DNA of 64,000 bases from Cutibacterium sp. (GCF_030525615.1 NZ_JAUNEJ010000005.1:77359-141358); one strand, 5' to 3'. Shown: positions 42,174 through 54,877, counted from the first letter of the stretch. Notes: generated by a model not told the origin, from the letters alone. A program made the numbers and translations.

Positions 42174-42635
42174 GCCCTGATCCTCCCAGCGGGTCAACTT
42201 GTCGATACGTCGCTGATGACGGTCCTCATGAGAGAAATCCGTCGTCAGGAAGGTCTCAACAATCGTCCATGCCTCCTCGTGAGTCTGCATCCGACCCCCC
42301 AGGGACACGACGTTGGCGTCATTGTGAAGACGAGCCAACTCGGCAATCTCGACGGTGTATGCCAGTGCAGCCCGAATTCCCTTGACCTTGTTGGCTGCAA
42401 TCTGCTCGCCATTGCCCGAACCACCGAGCACAATGCCCAATGAACCAGGTTCAGCCACCACAGCCTGGGCACACGGAATACAGTAATCGGGGTAGTCATC
42501 GAGGGAATCGTAGGTCGACGCGCCATGGTCGACAACCTGGTATCCGGCCTCGTTCAGCTTACCGACGAGGTACTCCTTGAGCTCGAAAGCGGCATGATCG
42601 GTACCGATATGTACATGTGATGGCTTGAACGTCAT
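42162..42635 (-). CDS. rpiB: ribose-5-phosphate isomerase B
   Basis: 157 residues. HIGTDHAAFELKEYL at the N-terminus, GIVLGGSGNGEQIAANKVKGIRAALA (active-site loop) and HNDANVVSLGGR are RpiB/LacAB signatures. It interconverts ribulose-5-P and ribose-5-P, which matters here because gnd in this window is decayed and the non-oxidative branch would then supply ribose. It diverges from the eis-like gene. Confidence 0.95.
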   Translation of the reverse strand: MTFKPSHVHIGTDHAAFELKEYLVGKLNEAGYQVVDHGASTYDSLDDYPDYCIPCAQAVVAEPGSLGIVLGGSGNGEQIAANKVKGIRAALAYTVEIAELARLHNDANVVSLGGRMQTHEEAWTIVETFLTTDFSHEDRHQRRIDKLTRWEDQGLLG

Positions 42636-42706
42636 GGTTCCATCATGTCACTACCCTGCAGAGGGTCAGCCCCGCAAGAGGAACCATCTCCGATAGCGTG
42701 GCAGGT

Positions 42707-43996
42707 ATGGCTGAAAACATCGCATCTGTTCAGGCCCCTGCCCCGTACCGTTTGGAGCTCGTCGAGAGTGATGGTTCTCGCTGCGAAGCTGTCGACAATG
42801 TGCTGCGCGCCGTGGCACTCGGTTTCCACCTGGCACAGCCATCTGACGCCGAGTTCGAGCACTACGCCTCCTGTGTCAAAGGCGAACGGTTGTGGACAAT
42901 TCGACAGCCTGATCCTGATCCTGAGTTTCCAGGCCTCCCCGTGGCGACAATGGCCGCATACCCCAGCACTATCAACACCGGACATGGTCACCTTGAGCCG
43001 GCTACCTTCATCACCGACGTCACCGTGCGTGCTAGCCACCGCCGCCGCGGGCTGTTGCGCACCCTCATGAACAACGCTCTCACGCGCTCCAAAGAAGAAG
43101 GCCTGCCCTTCGCTGCACTAACGGCTACCGAGGGAAGTATCTACGGACGCTTTGGCTACGGCATTTCCACCCGTTCCCAGGACGTTGAGATCGTCGCCGA
43201 CGGCCGGTTTACGCTCAACCACGAACCAAGCGGAACCGTGTCGATGGTCGACCCGCTGGCCATCGATGACCTGAGACTCAAAGTGTTCTCCGAGTTTCAT
43301 CGGGCCCATCGAGGTTCCCACGATCGTCAGCCCTGGCACGTTGATTTTGCCTCTGGCCGCTGGGACTCCCACAAGGGCGGCCCCAATCGTCGAGTCCGTT
43401 CGATCGTCCACCACAATGACGAAGGCGAGCCTGACGGCGTTGTGTCTTACCAGATTGACAAGGACTTTGGCTCCCAGATCACCGTTCTCGACATGGTGGC
43501 CACTACCCCGGATGCCGAGGTCGCTCTGTGGGAGTTCCTGGCTTCGGTCGACCTCGTCGAGACGATCAAGGCACACCAGGTCGACCCAGCCACGCCGCTG
43601 CCGTGGGCAGTCGAAGACCCGCGAGTGGTCAAGTTCACCCGCCACACCGATCTCGGGTGGCTTCGTATTCTCGACGTCGACCGCGCGATGGCAGCGCGAG
43701 GTTGGGATCACCAGGGGTCGGTGACTCTCCACATCACCGACCCGATGGGCTACGCGGAGGGTACGTGGCGAGTCGACGTGGATACCCCGGGAGCGCCAGC
43801 CGCAGTTACCCAGGTCGACGATTCTACCGACGCTGCCACCCTCGACGTGGCTGCCCTAGGCTCGCTGTACTTTGGCATGGGCCGTGGGTTCTCCCTCGCC
43901 GCAGCTCACCGGATTACCGGTACTGACGAGCAGATTGCGGCGGTCGACCGAATGTTCTCCACCGTCGACGTGGCTCACAACATCTCGGAATTCTGA
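42707..43996 (+). CDS. Eis-family GNAT N-acetyltransferase
   Basis: 429 residues. The N-terminal GNAT domain carries the acetyl-CoA loop VTVRASHRRRGLLRTLM, followed by EGSIYGRFGYG; a second GNAT-like half and an SCP2-like C-terminal domain (LYFGMGRGFSLAAAHRITG) complete the Eis architecture. Ends with a free carboxylate in SEF, near the usual catalytic C-terminus. Eis proteins acetylate amines including aminoglycosides; the natural substrate here is unknown. Confidence 0.88.
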   Translation: MAENIASVQAPAPYRLELVESDGSRCEAVDNVLRAVALGFHLAQPSDAEFEHYASCVKGERLWTIRQPDPDPEFPGLPVATMAAYPSTINTGHGHLEPATFITDVTVRASHRRRGLLRTLMNNALTRSKEEGLPFAALTATEGSIYGRFGYGISTRSQDVEIVADGRFTLNHEPSGTVSMVDPLAIDDLRLKVFSEFHRAHRGSHDRQPWHVDFASGRWDSHKGGPNRRVRSIVHHNDEGEPDGVVSYQIDKDFGSQITVLDMVATTPDAEVALWEFLASVDLVETIKAHQVDPATPLPWAVEDPRVVKFTRHTDLGWLRILDVDRAMAARGWDHQGSVTLHITDPMGYAEGTWRVDVDTPGAPAAVTQVDDSTDAATLDVAALGSLYFGMGRGFSLAAAHRITGTDEQIAAVDRMFSTVDVAHNISEF

Positions 43997-44013
43997 GGGC
44001 TTATCGCAACGAT

Positions 44014-44041
44014 GTGGGTCGGGTGCTCGTACCCGACCCAC
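44014..44041. terminator. bidirectional terminator between the eis-like gene and ligA
   Basis: Perfect 11-base stem GTGGGTCGGGT / ACCCGACCCAC with six-base loop GCTCGT, between convergent genes. Confidence 0.8.
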
Positions 44042-44096
44042 ACTCACGTCGTGTCGTCTGGGTCTGGTTGGCGTGGTAATCACGGACGATCGACCT

Positions 44097-46421
<2,325 letters not shown>

Positions 46422-46434
46422 TCACTGCGGTTCG

Positions 46435-48003
46435 TCACGCTCCCGTGGCCGGAAGCGCCACAGCGAAGTCTCCACGCTTGCTCGAAGTTGCGGTGCCAGC
46501 GGTGGCGGAGGGGGCTGGCGCACTCGACGGCTCTCCCCCGTCCGGCTTCACCAACCAACCACCATCAGTGATCGATGTACCTGTAAGACCGTGCTTGAGC
46601 TCGTCAACGGTGTAAAAGAACGAGTTTGCCGAGACAGGGCGGCAGCCGCGCCCAAAAGTGGCCTGCTGCTCGTTAAGAAGCATCCCGACGACCTTCTGAC
46701 CTGACCGTGACTCGAAGACATCCCATTGCACGTTGGCGGCCAGCGACGCAACTGCAGCACCCCGCCTGTCGGTGGCCTGCCAGAAGTTGGTATCGTCGGA
46801 GCTGATCTGACTACGAGAGCCGGGGGCGCCAATGAGCGCCTCGAAAGGAATGAGCGTCTCAGCGTGGGCAAACCGCAAGATAGCTGATCTCTTGGGGTGA
46901 TCCTTCGTCTGCTGGTCAATCTGGGCCAGGAAATCCCCAAGAAGAGGACGAGCATTGCGATAGGCGATATCCGACCCATTGAATCCAGGTCCCTTCTCGG
47001 CGAAATCCTCGGCGTCCAAGGACATCGCGAACACATTCGCCTGCTCTGTCGTGAAGTACTTGGCGAAGTTGACCTTGGTCTCAGCTGCCATCGACGGGGC
47101 AATGATGTACAGGTTGTACAGGTTCAGTGCCGCGTCGACCTCGTTCTTGGCCTGCTTTCCCTCGGGAGTCTTGAAGGTCCACTCTCCTGCCGCCAACCGG
47201 TCGACGAAGCCCTTCGTATAGATCTTTTCCAGAACCTCACGGGCAGCCTCACGAACCTCCGGACGCGAGTTCACGGCACCGACGTAATCAGAGAGTTTCT
47301 CGCTGTCCTGGTACTCCTGGTAGGCCTTGTAGTCCGGACTGGACTTGTCCTTGTGGAAGTACAACGTTGTGGTATCAGCCTTGATGGCGCGCGTCGTATG
47401 TCCCCTGAGCTGCGGGGTGCCGTGGAGCAATCCGGTGACGAAGTGATATCCGGACTCCGCAGCACGCGGTTCTCCCGAAGATTTCACCACGACCGAGGTG
47501 CCATCCGCATTGAAGATCTCGGGCATACGGCGCGCCAGACGCTCACCCAATTGACGATGCTGCTCAGTCCCCAATTCCGTGAGGTTGCCGTACCCCTTCT
47601 CGAACTCGTTGCCCTTGCTGAGTTCCACTCCGTCAGCCTCCATCTGCGCCCAGGTGTCCTCGTTACCGAGATCCTCATTGGCCTCATGGAGCCTCATGGC
47701 TTACGCGTAAACATCGCGACCGAAGGGAGCCACGGCTCCCAACTCGTTGGCTTTTTCCCAGATCGCCATCGTCAAGGCGTCGTACTTGAAACTCGATAAA
47801 CCACGGGAACCATGACGGGCAATGACCTGCGTATTGACAGGGTGGAATCCAGCCGGCGGGGCTTGCAACTCTCCACCGGGATAGCGGTACGGAGTCTTTG
47901 TCGACAGCGAGTTCTCGGTAGCGGCATGAGCAATCGGCGCACAAGTAAAAGCCAGGCACCCGACAGTCACGGCGCTAAGAACGCGGATCGGCGTGGAGTT
48001 CAT
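46435..48003 (-). pseudogene. secreted histidine acid phosphatase, interrupted by an in-frame stop
   Basis: ATG 48003 encodes a Sec signal peptide (VTVGCLAFTCAPIAHA), then the RHG catalytic motif VIARHGSRG. TAA at 47701-47703 stops the frame after 100 residues (GRDVYA), but the same frame continues from ATG 47697 for 420 residues with the rest of a branch-2 histidine phosphatase, including ILRFAHAETL (the HAE/HD-type proton donor). The C-terminus ends VALPATGA, an LPXTG-like motif without the membrane anchor that sortase substrates need. The second part alone would lack both the signal peptide and catalytic RHG, so the gene is probably inactive. Confidence 0.78.
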
Positions 48004-48129
48004 GGTTGGCTCCCGAGACGATCGATCGGTTTAACCAGACCCTTGTCGATGAGAACGTCACTTCCACGTCCGACAGGTAACACCCCATCGACATCCCGAT
48101 GAACTTACAAAGCCAGTCCGTGGCGCAGA

Positions 48130-48732
48130 TCAGTCCACGATCGGTCCGACAGCGCGGGTCCGCTTCAGCTCAAAGAACCCCGGGTAGGCCGTCATCTTTT
48201 CGAACCCGTCAAAGAGCTGCCCGGCCTCTTCACCCCTGGGAGCCGGAGAAATCACCGGGCCGAACAGGGCCATCCCGTTGATGTGGAGAACAGGAGTACC
48301 GACGTCTTGACCGACCGGGTCCATACCCTCGTGATGTGAAGCACGCATAGCCTCGTCGAAACCGCCCTTGTCGGCACGCTTGGCAATGGACTCGTCGAAT
48401 CCACATTCAGCCAGGGCAGCCTTAACGGTCTCGATACTGCGCTCCTCCTTGCGAAGGTGATAGCGACTTCCAAGAGCGGTGTAGAAGCTACGGACAGGTT
48501 CCTGGCCATAGACCTCCGCAACCCCAGTGGCAGCCCGGGCACCAATCCACGCTTTCTCCATCTCGGCGCGGTAGTCGTCGGGGAGATCACGTCCCTCATT
48601 GAGGACAGCCAAACTCATAGCGTGAAAAATAGTGTGAACATTACGCACTTTCTCCACCTCAAGCATCCATCGCGACGTGATCCATGCCCACGGACAGGAC
48701 GGATCAAACCAAAAATCAACTGCAGTGCTCAT
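48130..48732 (-). CDS. Rv2466c-type DsbA-family protein
   Basis: 200 residues from ATG 48732. The thioredoxin-like opening VDFWFDPSCPWAWITSRW has only the first active-site Cys (CPWA instead of CPWC), which is common in this mycothiol-linked nitroreductase/oxidoreductase family. The C-terminal VGTPVLHINGMALFGPVISP cis-Pro region is conserved. A cytoplasmic redox role with mycothiol is inferred from family. Confidence 0.82.
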   Translation of the reverse strand: MSTAVDFWFDPSCPWAWITSRWMLEVEKVRNVHTIFHAMSLAVLNEGRDLPDDYRAEMEKAWIGARAATGVAEVYGQEPVRSFYTALGSRYHLRKEERSIETVKAALAECGFDESIAKRADKGGFDEAMRASHHEGMDPVGQDVGTPVLHINGMALFGPVISPAPRGEEAGQLFDGFEKMTAYPGFFELKRTRAVGPIVD

Positions 48733-48921
48733 GCCACCAGTGCAACTGACGCGCACCTGCACGCAAAGACCTACCTCATCATTGTTCGCGCAACGCGCAT
48801 TACCACTACGACATACACTCTGCGCTTAACGAGACACCGAAAGGCCAGAACGATAGAGTCTCATGAGAATTGTTGGGTGCTTTTGTGCTCCCATACCTAA
48901 CGCATGTTCCACGGAGGCATG

Positions 48922-51516
48922 ATGAGTTCGGTGAACATCACTCGTGAGGAGGCGCAGCGGCGCTCCCAGGTCATCACGGCGCACAGCTCAAAGGTGCTGG
49001 TTGATCTTTCTGGGCGTGACCCCAACGGCGATCGGCTAGCCGAGCCGACCGAAACCTTCGTCTCCTCGTCGACTATCAAGTTCTCGTCGACCGGCGGTGA
49101 AAGCCATCTCGATCTCATTGCTGACGGTGTGTACGCCGCAGATCTCGACGGCACCCCGCTGGATCCGGCCACATTCTCGAATAATCGTTTCCCATTCACC
49201 ACAGAATCGGGAACTCACGAAATCACAGTTACGGCACTGTGTCGATACTCACATTCAGGTGAAGGCTTGCACCGCTTCGTCGATCCCGCCGACGGCAAGG
49301 TTTACCTCTATACCCAGTTTGAGATTGCTGATGCCAGGCGTATGTACGCTAATTTTGAACAGCCAGATCAAAAGATGACTTTCGAGCTACACGTCATTGC
49401 TCCGACTGGTTGGACCGTCGTTTCAAACGCCCCCACCCCCGAGCCTACGGAAGGCCCCTGGGAAGGAATGTCACGATGGTCTTTTGAGCCGACTCTTCCG
49501 ATTTCGACCTACCTGACGGCCCTCGTTGCCGGCGAATACCACGTTAATCACGGAACCATTCACGCGTCATCGGGCGACATGGACGCTGACATCCTGTGCC
49601 GTCAGTCGATGAAGAAGTATCTAGACGCCGACCGCATCCGCACCACGACCCAGCGCGGGTTTGACGTTTACGAGTCTGAATTCGGTTACCCGTACCCATT
49701 CGGCAAATACACCCAGTCCTTCGTACCGGAATTTAACGCCGGTGCCATGGAGAACGCCGCGTGCGTCACCCACCGTGACGACCTGTTGTTCCGGTCGCGA
49801 GTCACCGCGGCTGCCTACGAGAACCGCGACAACACCATCCTTCACGAGCTCGCCCATATGTGGTTTGGCGATCTTGTCACGATGAAGTGGTGGGACGACA
49901 TCTGGCTCAACGAATCCTTCGCCGAGTGGGCTTCCCACCACTGCCAGGAGAAAATCGTCGAGAAGCACGGTGGCATTGACCCGTGGGTGTCCTTCGCGAA
50001 CCAGCGTAAGACGTGGGGTTATACTCAAGATCAGTTGCCGACAACTCACCCAATTGCCGCCGACATGGTTGATCTCGACACCGTTGAGCAGAACTTTGAC
50101 GGCATCACCTATGCCAAGGGTGCCTCGGCTTTGAAGCAGCTGGTGGCCTTCGTCGGAGAGGCGCAATTCCTGGCCGGAGTGCGCACGTACTTCGCTGAGA
50201 ACGCGTTCTCCAACACCGAGCTCAAGGACCTCCTCCACCAGCTCCAGGTGGCGTCGGGACGAGACCTGTCCTCATTCACAGAACAGTGGCTGCGCACTCC
50301 TGGGGTCAATACCGTCTGCCCAGATTACGACGTCGATAACAACGGCAAGTTTACCCGTTTCGACATCGTGCAAACGGCCACCGAAAAGTACCCCACGCTG
50401 CGCACCCATCGTCTGGGCATCGGCATTTACACGCTGACGGACGGAAAGCTAGTCCGTTCAGAACGCCTCGACGTCGACATCCACGACGAGCGCACCCCCA
50501 TCGCTGCTCTGGTGGGGCATTCCTGCGGTGATCTGGTCCTGCTGAACGACGCCGATCTGACCTACGCGAAGGTTCGCCTGACTCATCGCTCAATGGCCAC
50601 CCTCATCGAGCACATTGACGCCCTGTCTGATCCGCTGGCCCGCGCTCTGTGCTGGGGTTCCGCGTGGGATATGTGCCGCGACGCCGAGATGAAGGCCCAG
50701 GACTACGTCACCCTGGTTGGCAAGGGACTCCCCAGCGAGACCGACCTGACCGCAGTCACCTCCCTCATCCGCCAGGCGACCACCGCCGCGATCTCGTACA
50801 CCAGCCCGGAGAACCGTCAAGACGTACGCAGTAACCTCGTAGCGATCTTGGCGAAGGGATTGCGTGACGCCAAGCCCGGTTCAGACCACCAGGTGGCCTA
50901 CGCGAATGGTCTGGCTGCTGCTGCCACGATAGATGCCACTGCTTTGCTTCTGGGATGGCTTAACGGTGAGGAAGTGCCCGAGGGCCTCGACATCGACCAA
51001 GGAATGCGGTGGCGTCTCCTCATTGCCTTGGCTCGAATGGGCCAAGTGGGCGAACCCGAAATCACTGCCGAGTTGCAGCGAGACAACACCATCTCCGGGT
51101 CGGAGCAGGCTACTGGCGCCCGAGCCGCGATACCCACGGCCGAGGCGAAACAGGCTACTTGGCAGCGCGCCACAAGCGATGACTCCGTACCCAATGAAAC
51201 CTACCGCCAGCTCGTCAGCCAGTTCATTCAGCCTAATCAGGCCGAGGTGCTCTCGAAGTACGTCGACCCTTATCTCGACCTGTGCAGGGCCATCGATTCC
51301 CGCGAAGGACAATGGGCCAATGCCGGTCACGCCCAGATCCAGAACGCCTTGACATGGCTGTTCCCGAGCACCGAGACCATTGACGGGGCCTGGCTCGACA
51401 AACTCGACGGTTGGATTCGTCAGAACAATCCGGGCAGCACTGTACGTCGTGTTCTTGCCGAACGCGCCGATAATGCTCGCCGCGCCCTACGTTGCCAAGC
51501 CGCCAGTCGTCACTGA
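48922..51516 (+). CDS. pepN: aminopeptidase N (M1 metallopeptidase)
   Basis: 864 residues. Exopeptidase motif GAMEN (near 273), zinc motif HELAHMWFGDLVTMKWWDDIWLNE split as HExxH (near 307) with the downstream Glu, and the long C-terminal ERAP1-like domain. ATG 48904, 48919 and 48922 are all open; GGAGG at 48913-48917 favours 48922. It removes N-terminal residues from peptides in the cytoplasm, the final step after Clp, tricorn and PepT. Confidence 0.95.
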   Translation: MSSVNITREEAQRRSQVITAHSSKVLVDLSGRDPNGDRLAEPTETFVSSSTIKFSSTGGESHLDLIADGVYAADLDGTPLDPATFSNNRFPFTTESGTHEITVTALCRYSHSGEGLHRFVDPADGKVYLYTQFEIADARRMYANFEQPDQKMTFELHVIAPTGWTVVSNAPTPEPTEGPWEGMSRWSFEPTLPISTYLTALVAGEYHVNHGTIHASSGDMDADILCRQSMKKYLDADRIRTTTQRGFDVYESEFGYPYPFGKYTQSFVPEFNAGAMENAACVTHRDDLLFRSRVTAAAYENRDNTILHELAHMWFGDLVTMKWWDDIWLNESFAEWASHHCQEKIVEKHGGIDPWVSFANQRKTWGYTQDQLPTTHPIAADMVDLDTVEQNFDGITYAKGASALKQLVAFVGEAQFLAGVRTYFAENAFSNTELKDLLHQLQVASGRDLSSFTEQWLRTPGVNTVCPDYDVDNNGKFTRFDIVQTATEKYPTLRTHRLGIGIYTLTDGKLVRSERLDVDIHDERTPIAALVGHSCGDLVLLNDADLTYAKVRLTHRSMATLIEHIDALSDPLARALCWGSAWDMCRDAEMKAQDYVTLVGKGLPSETDLTAVTSLIRQATTAAISYTSPENRQDVRSNLVAILAKGLRDAKPGSDHQVAYANGLAAAATIDATALLLGWLNGEEVPEGLDIDQGMRWRLLIALARMGQVGEPEITAELQRDNTISGSEQATGARAAIPTAEAKQATWQRATSDDSVPNETYRQLVSQFIQPNQAEVLSKYVDPYLDLCRAIDSREGQWANAGHAQIQNALTWLFPSTETIDGAWLDKLDGWIRQNNPGSTVRRVLAERADNARRALRCQAASRH

Positions 51517-51533
51517 GCTGTTGACACATGGAT

Positions 51534-51564
51534 GTGGCCCCGAACCCAAATGGTTCGGGGCCAC
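51534..51564. terminator. bidirectional terminator after pepN
   Basis: Perfect 13-base stem (51534-51546 / 51552-51564, arm GTGGCCCCGAACC) with a five-base loop between convergent pepN and the small membrane protein gene. Confidence 0.85.
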
Positions 51565-51602
51565 CACTGTTATCTGTCCGCGCTTACGCTGCGCGACGAA
51601 GA

Positions 51603-51785
51603 TCAGTCAGAGTCCTTGTTGCCGCGCTCCTTGGCGAAATGGATTCCCCAACCGACAAGGACGAACAGGATAGCCGTCGCGATCGGCCACACAACACACA
51701 ACATGAGCAGGTGTACGGAGCTGAAGTCGGCTTCCGGCCAGCCGGGCAGAGTTTTCATGGGCACAAGGGCCAGCACATCGATCAT
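51603..51785 (-). CDS. small single-pass membrane protein
   Basis: 60 residues from ATG 51785 (or 78 from GTG 51839). One clear transmembrane helix (LLMLCVVWPIATAILFVLVGW) followed by a short charged tail (HFAKERGNKDSD). No family is recognised. Confidence 0.6.
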   Translation of the reverse strand: MIDVLALVPMKTLPGWPEADFSSVHLLMLCVVWPIATAILFVLVGWGIHFAKERGNKDSD

Positions 51786-51839
51786 GGCCTCAGCGTAGCG
51801 TCTTCGGGCTTCTTTTGAATCGTCCTTGACAGCCTTCAC

Positions 51840-52133
51840 AGGAATGCGCCGCGGCCAGTAGGGGAAGATGACGCCTCTCGGACTCTTCTCGGTAATAGAG
51901 AGGGCATCTTCCCTGATCTACCACGCTCGACCAGGGCGACCCAATCCCAGAGATTCCTCTGAGCGGCCTCAGGGACACTGGGCGCCCTCGGTGGCTAAGT
52001 CGTGAAGTTCTTGTCAGGGTCCGGGACAACGTTCCTGGAAGTTATCCACACCTTTCTCAGCGAGGCTCGGCGACGTTATCCACAGATCCAAAAAAGCTGA
52101 CGGATTCTCGGAGCTGCGACGATAACTGTTTGC
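51840..52133. other. intergenic stretch with DnaA boxes
   Basis: No gene is apparent. The right third holds two DnaA boxes (see separate entry) and presumably the promoter of the downstream gene. Confidence 0.5.
52042..52084 (+). promoter_or_regulatory. two consensus DnaA boxes
   Basis: TTATCCACA occurs at 52042-52050 and 52076-52084, same orientation, 34 bases apart. Both match the strict consensus. dnaA, dnaN and an AT-rich unwinding region are absent, so this is not an obvious oriC; a DnaA-titration or DnaA-regulated promoter site is possible. Confidence 0.65.
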
Positions 52134-53081
52134 ATGAAGGAACTTGAACTAGATATGAGGGACAACGGCGGTGTCGTGCGGATACATCGCTTCAGTAAGA
52201 CGCGCGGACAGGCAGACCGAGCTGTGAAAGCAGGTCGCGCGATACGTGTACTCCCAGGAATCGTCGCGGATGCCGGCCTGGCTGATGACCCCAAAATGAA
52301 GATACAGGCCATCCACATGTGGCATCGCGACGCCGTCATCATCGGCAAGGCCGCACTCGTCGCGCAGGGACTAATTCCACCAGGGAGGCGAACAAGAGAT
52401 TTCAGCGTCGTCCGAGAGGTAGAAGCATTTTCACGGACACGAGGTATCAAGCGAGAAGGAATCCGCGTACACCGATGGCGAGTCCCAGGCCGCTACATCA
52501 CTCAATACCGGGATGTTCCCATGGCGATTCCCGAAGCATCCGTCCTGTTACTGGCAGTTCGGGGAGAATGGGACTGGGTCTGTGAGGCTCTCCGACAAAA
52601 ACTCGTCACTCCACGTTCCTGCCGGGCAGCCCGGTCGAGTCTTTCGTGGAAGTTTGGCCGCCATCGCATCTCAGCCGCCTTGGCTGATATTTCGTACAAC
52701 CCATGGTCAGTGCCGGAATTGTGGCTCTCCCGGGCGCTTCGCGCAGTCGGTTTCACCGGATGGCGATCCAACCAGCGAGTGGACACAGCTGAGGGAGTTT
52801 TCACCCTCGACCAAGCGTTCGATGCTGAAAAGGTCGGAATTGAGGTCGATGGTCGCTGTGTGCACGGCACGCCCGAAGGTTACGAAGCGACCATGCTTCG
52901 TTCGGCGAGTTTAGATCGGCATGGCTGGCGGATGCTGCACATCACTCCGAAGATGCTTCGACAGCGGCCTCGGTTCGTATTGGAGTGGCTGTCACAGCGA
53001 ATCCACAAAAGACATCGCCCTAGGTTCATGATGTCGGACCAGGAGCTTTCGCGGATCATGATTGGTGTAGCTCCAGTGTGA
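52134..53081 (+). CDS. AbiEi-like/DUF559-type protein
   Basis: 315 residues. The N-terminal winged-helix-like region (RIHRFSKTRGQADRAVKAGRAIRVLPGIVA) resembles the AbiEi antitoxin N-terminal domain, and the C-terminal part (KVGIEVDGRCVHGTPEGYEATMLRSASLDRHGWRMLHIT split over the motif) resembles the DUF559/Vsr endonuclease-like fold with EVDG as metal site. This two-domain family is common in actinobacteria and of unknown role; no AbiEii toxin gene is adjacent. Start ATG 52134, 50 bases after a DnaA box. Confidence 0.7.
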   Translation: MKELELDMRDNGGVVRIHRFSKTRGQADRAVKAGRAIRVLPGIVADAGLADDPKMKIQAIHMWHRDAVIIGKAALVAQGLIPPGRRTRDFSVVREVEAFSRTRGIKREGIRVHRWRVPGRYITQYRDVPMAIPEASVLLLAVRGEWDWVCEALRQKLVTPRSCRAARSSLSWKFGRHRISAALADISYNPWSVPELWLSRALRAVGFTGWRSNQRVDTAEGVFTLDQAFDAEKVGIEVDGRCVHGTPEGYEATMLRSASLDRHGWRMLHITPKMLRQRPRFVLEWLSQRIHKRHRPRFMMSDQELSRIMIGVAPV

Positions 53082-53337
53082 TCCTCGCCGCTGCGTTTCC
53101 ATCGAGCCATCCTGACGGGACGTCGCCTTCTCCAACCACCAGAGTGTCTAACTTCGCTGCGGTTAGCAATCCGCCATCGGTACGCCTCCGCCTGCTGTGG
53201 CGATCCCGCAAACATCGATGGGTTACGTCACAAAACCTCCACCGTTACCGCTATTTCACATCTTTTCCAGCCTGGCGCACCTATCGCTGCACGTGAACGC
53301 CTGGAAAGATAGAGGTAAGACATCTAGGAGGAACCAC

Positions 53338-54785
53338 ATGGCTGACTCTGTGCCGCAGACTGCCGAGGTCGGCGTCATCGGGATGGCCGTGATGGGGTCC
53401 AACCTGGCCCGCAACATGGCCCACAAGGGTTTCCGGGTTGCCATTTACAACCGCACAGCTTCACGTACCGACGAGGTCATTGCCGAGCACGGCACCGAGG
53501 GAACCTTTCTACCGTTCCATGATCTGGCTGACTTCGTAGCAAGCCTCGAGCGCCCGCGTCACATCGTCATGATGGTCAAGACTGGCCGTGGCACGGACGC
53601 CGTCATCAAGGAGATCACTCCCCTGCTCCAGCCCGGCGACGTTCTCGTCGATGGTGGAAACGTCTACTCCGGAGACACTCGCCGCCGCGAGGAGGCGCTT
53701 CGGCCAGCCGGTATTCACCACGTTGGCACCGGCATCTCGGGCGGCGAGGTCGGTGCCCTAGAAGGCCCGTCAATCATGCCAGGCGGCTCCAAGGCGTCCT
53801 ACGAGGCGATATGCCCGGTTCTGGAGAGAATCTCGGCACAGGTCGACGGCGAATCCTGCTGCGCATGGATGGGCACTGACGGCTCCGGACACTTCGTCAA
53901 GATCGTCCATAACGGCATTGAGTACGCCGACATGCAGTTCATCGGCGAGGCCCACGCCGTGTTGCGTGCCGCAGGCCTGACGAACGCTGAGGCCGCAGAC
54001 GTCTTCGAGTCCTGGAACCATGGTGATCTCGACTCGTACCTCGTCGAAATCACCTCCCGTGTGCTGCGTGCAAAGGATCCCCGCGACCCTGCCACCGATC
54101 TCCTTGACGTCATCCGCGACGAGGCGGGGATGAAGGGGACAGGCACCTGGACCGTCCAGACGGCTCTCGAGTTCGGAGTTGACGTCTCCACCATCGGCGA
54201 GGCTGTGTTCACTCGTTCGGTCTCCAGTGCTACGCCGGTGCGCAAGGCAAGCCAGCAAGCCCTTAAAGGACCGGATCGCACCATCTCGGTCGATGACCGC
54301 CGGGCCTTCATCGATGACGTCCGTGACGCCCTGTGGTCTGCCAAGATCGTTGCTTACACCCAAGGACTCGACGAGATCCGCAACGCTGCGGCCGAGTACA
54401 ACTAGGAGGTCGACATAGGCTAAGTCGCGTCAGTCTGGCGCGGCGGGTGCATAATCCGTGCTCGCCTCCTCCAGCGCATCAAGGACGAGTATGCCGCCGG
54501 CAACCTCACCACCCTCCTGGAGGCCCCTCCATCAGAACCGAACTCGCTCGCTGCCAGCAGGCTTGGCGTCGTGTCATTGCCCAAGCCGTCAAGGCCGGAG
54601 TCCCGGTTCCGGGATTCTCCTCAGCCCTCGGCTATTACGACCAGGTCCGCGCTCCACGCCTCAATGCCGCCCTCACCCAGGGTCTGCGCGACCTCTTCGG
54701 TGCGCACAACTACCATTGTGTCGATGACGAGGGTTCCTGGCACATCCGTTGGTCGATCGACGGTCGCGAGGTTCGCACCGACTGA
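53338..54785 (+). pseudogene. gnd: 6-phosphogluconate dehydrogenase, two stops and a frameshift
   Basis: ATG 53338 with AGGAGG. The NADP-binding start VGVIGMAVMGSNLARN, GGNVYSGDTRRREE, SGGEVGALEGPSIMPGG and HNGIEYADMQ are intact. After AAAEYN the Trp codon is TAG (54403-54405), a second stop TAA follows at 54421-54423, family sequence VWRGGCIIRARLLQRIKDEY then continues, and a one-base shift near 54530 leads to the final QAWRRVIAQAVKAG..FGAHNY part ending at TGA 54785. The remaining 355-residue fragment lacks the C-terminal dimer/active-site domain. The oxidative pentose phosphate step is therefore probably lost unless another copy exists. Confidence 0.9.
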
Positions 54786-54877
54786 CCTCACAGCTACGCC
54801 ACGCCCGACGACATCGTAGGTCGCCGCCGTGAACTACCGTGCCCCTCTGACCGCACCGCAACTATTTGAGGAGTCCC

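Noticed and set aside
52042..52084. Chromosomal oriC
   Set aside because: Only two DnaA boxes, no dnaA/dnaN/gyrase genes and no AT-rich unwinding element nearby.
54333..54785. Separate small gene after gnd
   Set aside because: Its second half is the conserved C-terminus of 6-phosphogluconate dehydrogenase in another frame; it is part of the gnd pseudogene.
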